Assembly (NCBI RefSeq): GCF_001665785.1
Contig: NZ_LZSO01000041.1
Span: 1 to 64,000 of the forward strand
Length of the DNA: 64,000 bases
Direction of reading: 5' to 3'
Origin: Mycolicibacterium peregrinum
Lineage (GTDB): Bacteria; Actinomycetota; Actinomycetes; Mycobacteriales; Mycobacteriaceae
Made by a program: the position numbers and the translations under genes
Part shown: positions 63,268 through 64,000 of the stretch, piece by piece
How positions within the stretch are numbered: position 1 is the first letter of the stretch
Layout: each line of letters opens with the position of its first letter
Notes under the pieces: model-generated
What the model was told of the DNA's origin: nothing
The model's input: only the letters and a program-made list of their open reading frames with translations
Databases searched by the model: none

Positions 63268-63333
63268 CGGGCTAACCTCCTTCGGACGCGCTGAACTGTA
63301 TGTCGGCGCGCCCGCCACAGGAGTTACAGATCG

Positions 63334-63999
63334 TCAGCTCTCGATCGGCGCGTACCAGTCGGCGTTGGTGAGCAGCACCCGCGTTCCGAGGTCGCGGTTC
63401 CACTCCGGCTCGATGCCGTGGCGCCGCACGATGGGGAACACCACCTCGTCGAGCATCCGGGTCACGTCGCTGGTGTAAAGGTCTTCCTTCGCCTGATCGC
63501 TCAGCCGGTTGTAGGCCTCCTCGTCGAAGTTCTCCGGCTCGAACGCTCCATAGCCGACGTAGGTGGAGCCATCCTCGACCAGGCGGTCGGTGTCCTGGCT
63601 GTGGAAGTAGATGGTGCCGCTCCAGTGGCGGCTGTCGTCGCGCTCGTCGCCGATCTCGGCTGACGCGCAGGTTCCGCAGCAGGAAAAGTCGGCGCGGGCG
63701 ATCACGCCGTTGGCGTTGAGTTCCTCGAACGCCGCCTGGGTCCGGGACCGGTAGTCACCGATCTCGGTCTGCTGGCGCAGTCGCGCTTCGCGCAGCGACG
63801 TGAAGGCGACGGTGAGCTGCTCCTCGGTGAGCTCGTAGTCCTCGGCATAGGTGTCGAGGAAGTCCTCGGCGTCGTCGTTGCCGGTGACCAGCATGCCCCA
63901 GATCTCTGAGGTCAAGGTGGCGCGGTCCTCGTCGTCCAACGGGAGGTCGGGAAGCGCGGCGTAGGCGGGGATCACGTTCGGGTTCGACGGTGCGCTCAC
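63334..63999 (-). CDS. DUF6891-like protein, start uncertain at window edge
   Basis: At least 221 residues; the frame may extend beyond base 64000, where GTG at 63999 is only the first start visible. It has FSCCGTCASAEIGDERDDSRHWSGTIYFHSQDTDR, a conserved cysteine pair and aromatic cluster that match the DUF6891 family from memory, and no known catalytic motif. The neighbouring upstream sequence is outside the window. Confidence 0.6.
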   Translation of the reverse strand: MSAPSNPNVIPAYAALPDLPLDDEDRATLTSEIWGMLVTGNDDAEDFLDTYAEDYELTEEQLTVAFTSLREARLRQQTEIGDYRSRTQAAFEELNANGVIARADFSCCGTCASAEIGDERDDSRHWSGTIYFHSQDTDRLVEDGSTYVGYGAFEPENFDEEAYNRLSDQAKEDLYTSDVTRMLDEVVFPIVRRHGIEPEWNRDLGTRVLLTNADWYAPIES

Positions 64000-64000
64000 A

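Overview
The window reads as one contig end from a high-GC, fast-growing mycobacterium (Mycolicibacterium-like). Grounds: the gene order glmS ... nnr-gadB-alr-(hydrolase)-tsaE-tsaB-rimI-tsaD ... groES-groEL1, which matches the M. tuberculosis Rv3436c-Rv3417c neighbourhood as I remember it; a GroEL1 with a histidine-rich tail; a perfect CIRCE element; a REP13E12-type HNH gene with a mycobacterial LexA box; HAMP-type adenylate cyclases; and an F420-type luciferase-like oxidoreductase. The first 56 bases are Illumina Nextera library adapter, so the biological sequence starts at base 57 inside the last codons of a cyclase gene.

Layout. (1) 57-3053: cyclase 3' end, F420-type oxidoreductase, alpha/beta hydrolase, TetR. 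(2) 3080-7346: a TetR-type operator, then a tightly coupled operon of a DUF4242 protein, a DszC/acyl-CoA-dehydrogenase-like flavoprotein and an SsuABC-type ABC importer, probably for an organosulfur or similar small compound. (3) 8260-17007: an eight-gene minus-strand operon (amino-acid permease, cytochrome P450, glutamine-synthetase-like ligase, leaderless solute-binding-like protein, two class I amidotransferase-fold hydrolases, PDR-type reductase, aldehyde dehydrogenase), with a divergent GntR regulator and a soluble Cache-domain protein. (4) 18750-28929: a 115-kDa-type NAD glutamate dehydrogenase, divergent from an operon of aminotransferase, glutaryl-CoA dehydrogenase, semialdehyde dehydrogenase and CoA transferase, followed by a PucR regulator. 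Together (3) and (4) look like a pathway taking an amine through a gamma-glutamyl route and 5-aminovalerate/glutarate to crotonyl-CoA. (5) 28973-31501: LysR, an SDR without the usual catalytic Tyr/Lys, and a hydrolase-fold protein without its nucleophile.

(6) 31644-48674: the conserved mycobacterial block glmS to tsaD, interrupted at 34482-40853 by a mannitol-type PTS, DeoR regulator, polyol dehydrogenase, DMT exporter and MocR regulator. (7) 48671-57480: a lineage-variable insertion between tsaD and groES: SnoaL-like protein, PucR, amino-acid/amine permease, a fused AdoCbl-dependent diol dehydratase with small subunit and reactivase, and an SOS-boxed HNH/DUF222 gene. (8) 57576-59792: CIRCE-groES-hairpin-groEL1-terminator. 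(9) 59922-64000: cupin, a 28-codon leader ORF coupled to a membrane adenylate cyclase, a SRPBCC protein, a small secreted protein and a DUF6891-like protein cut by or ending at the window edge.

No tRNA, rRNA, CRISPR array or insertion sequence was recognised. No gene-free stretch exceeds 300 bases. Family assignments rest on motifs read by eye; no database search was run.
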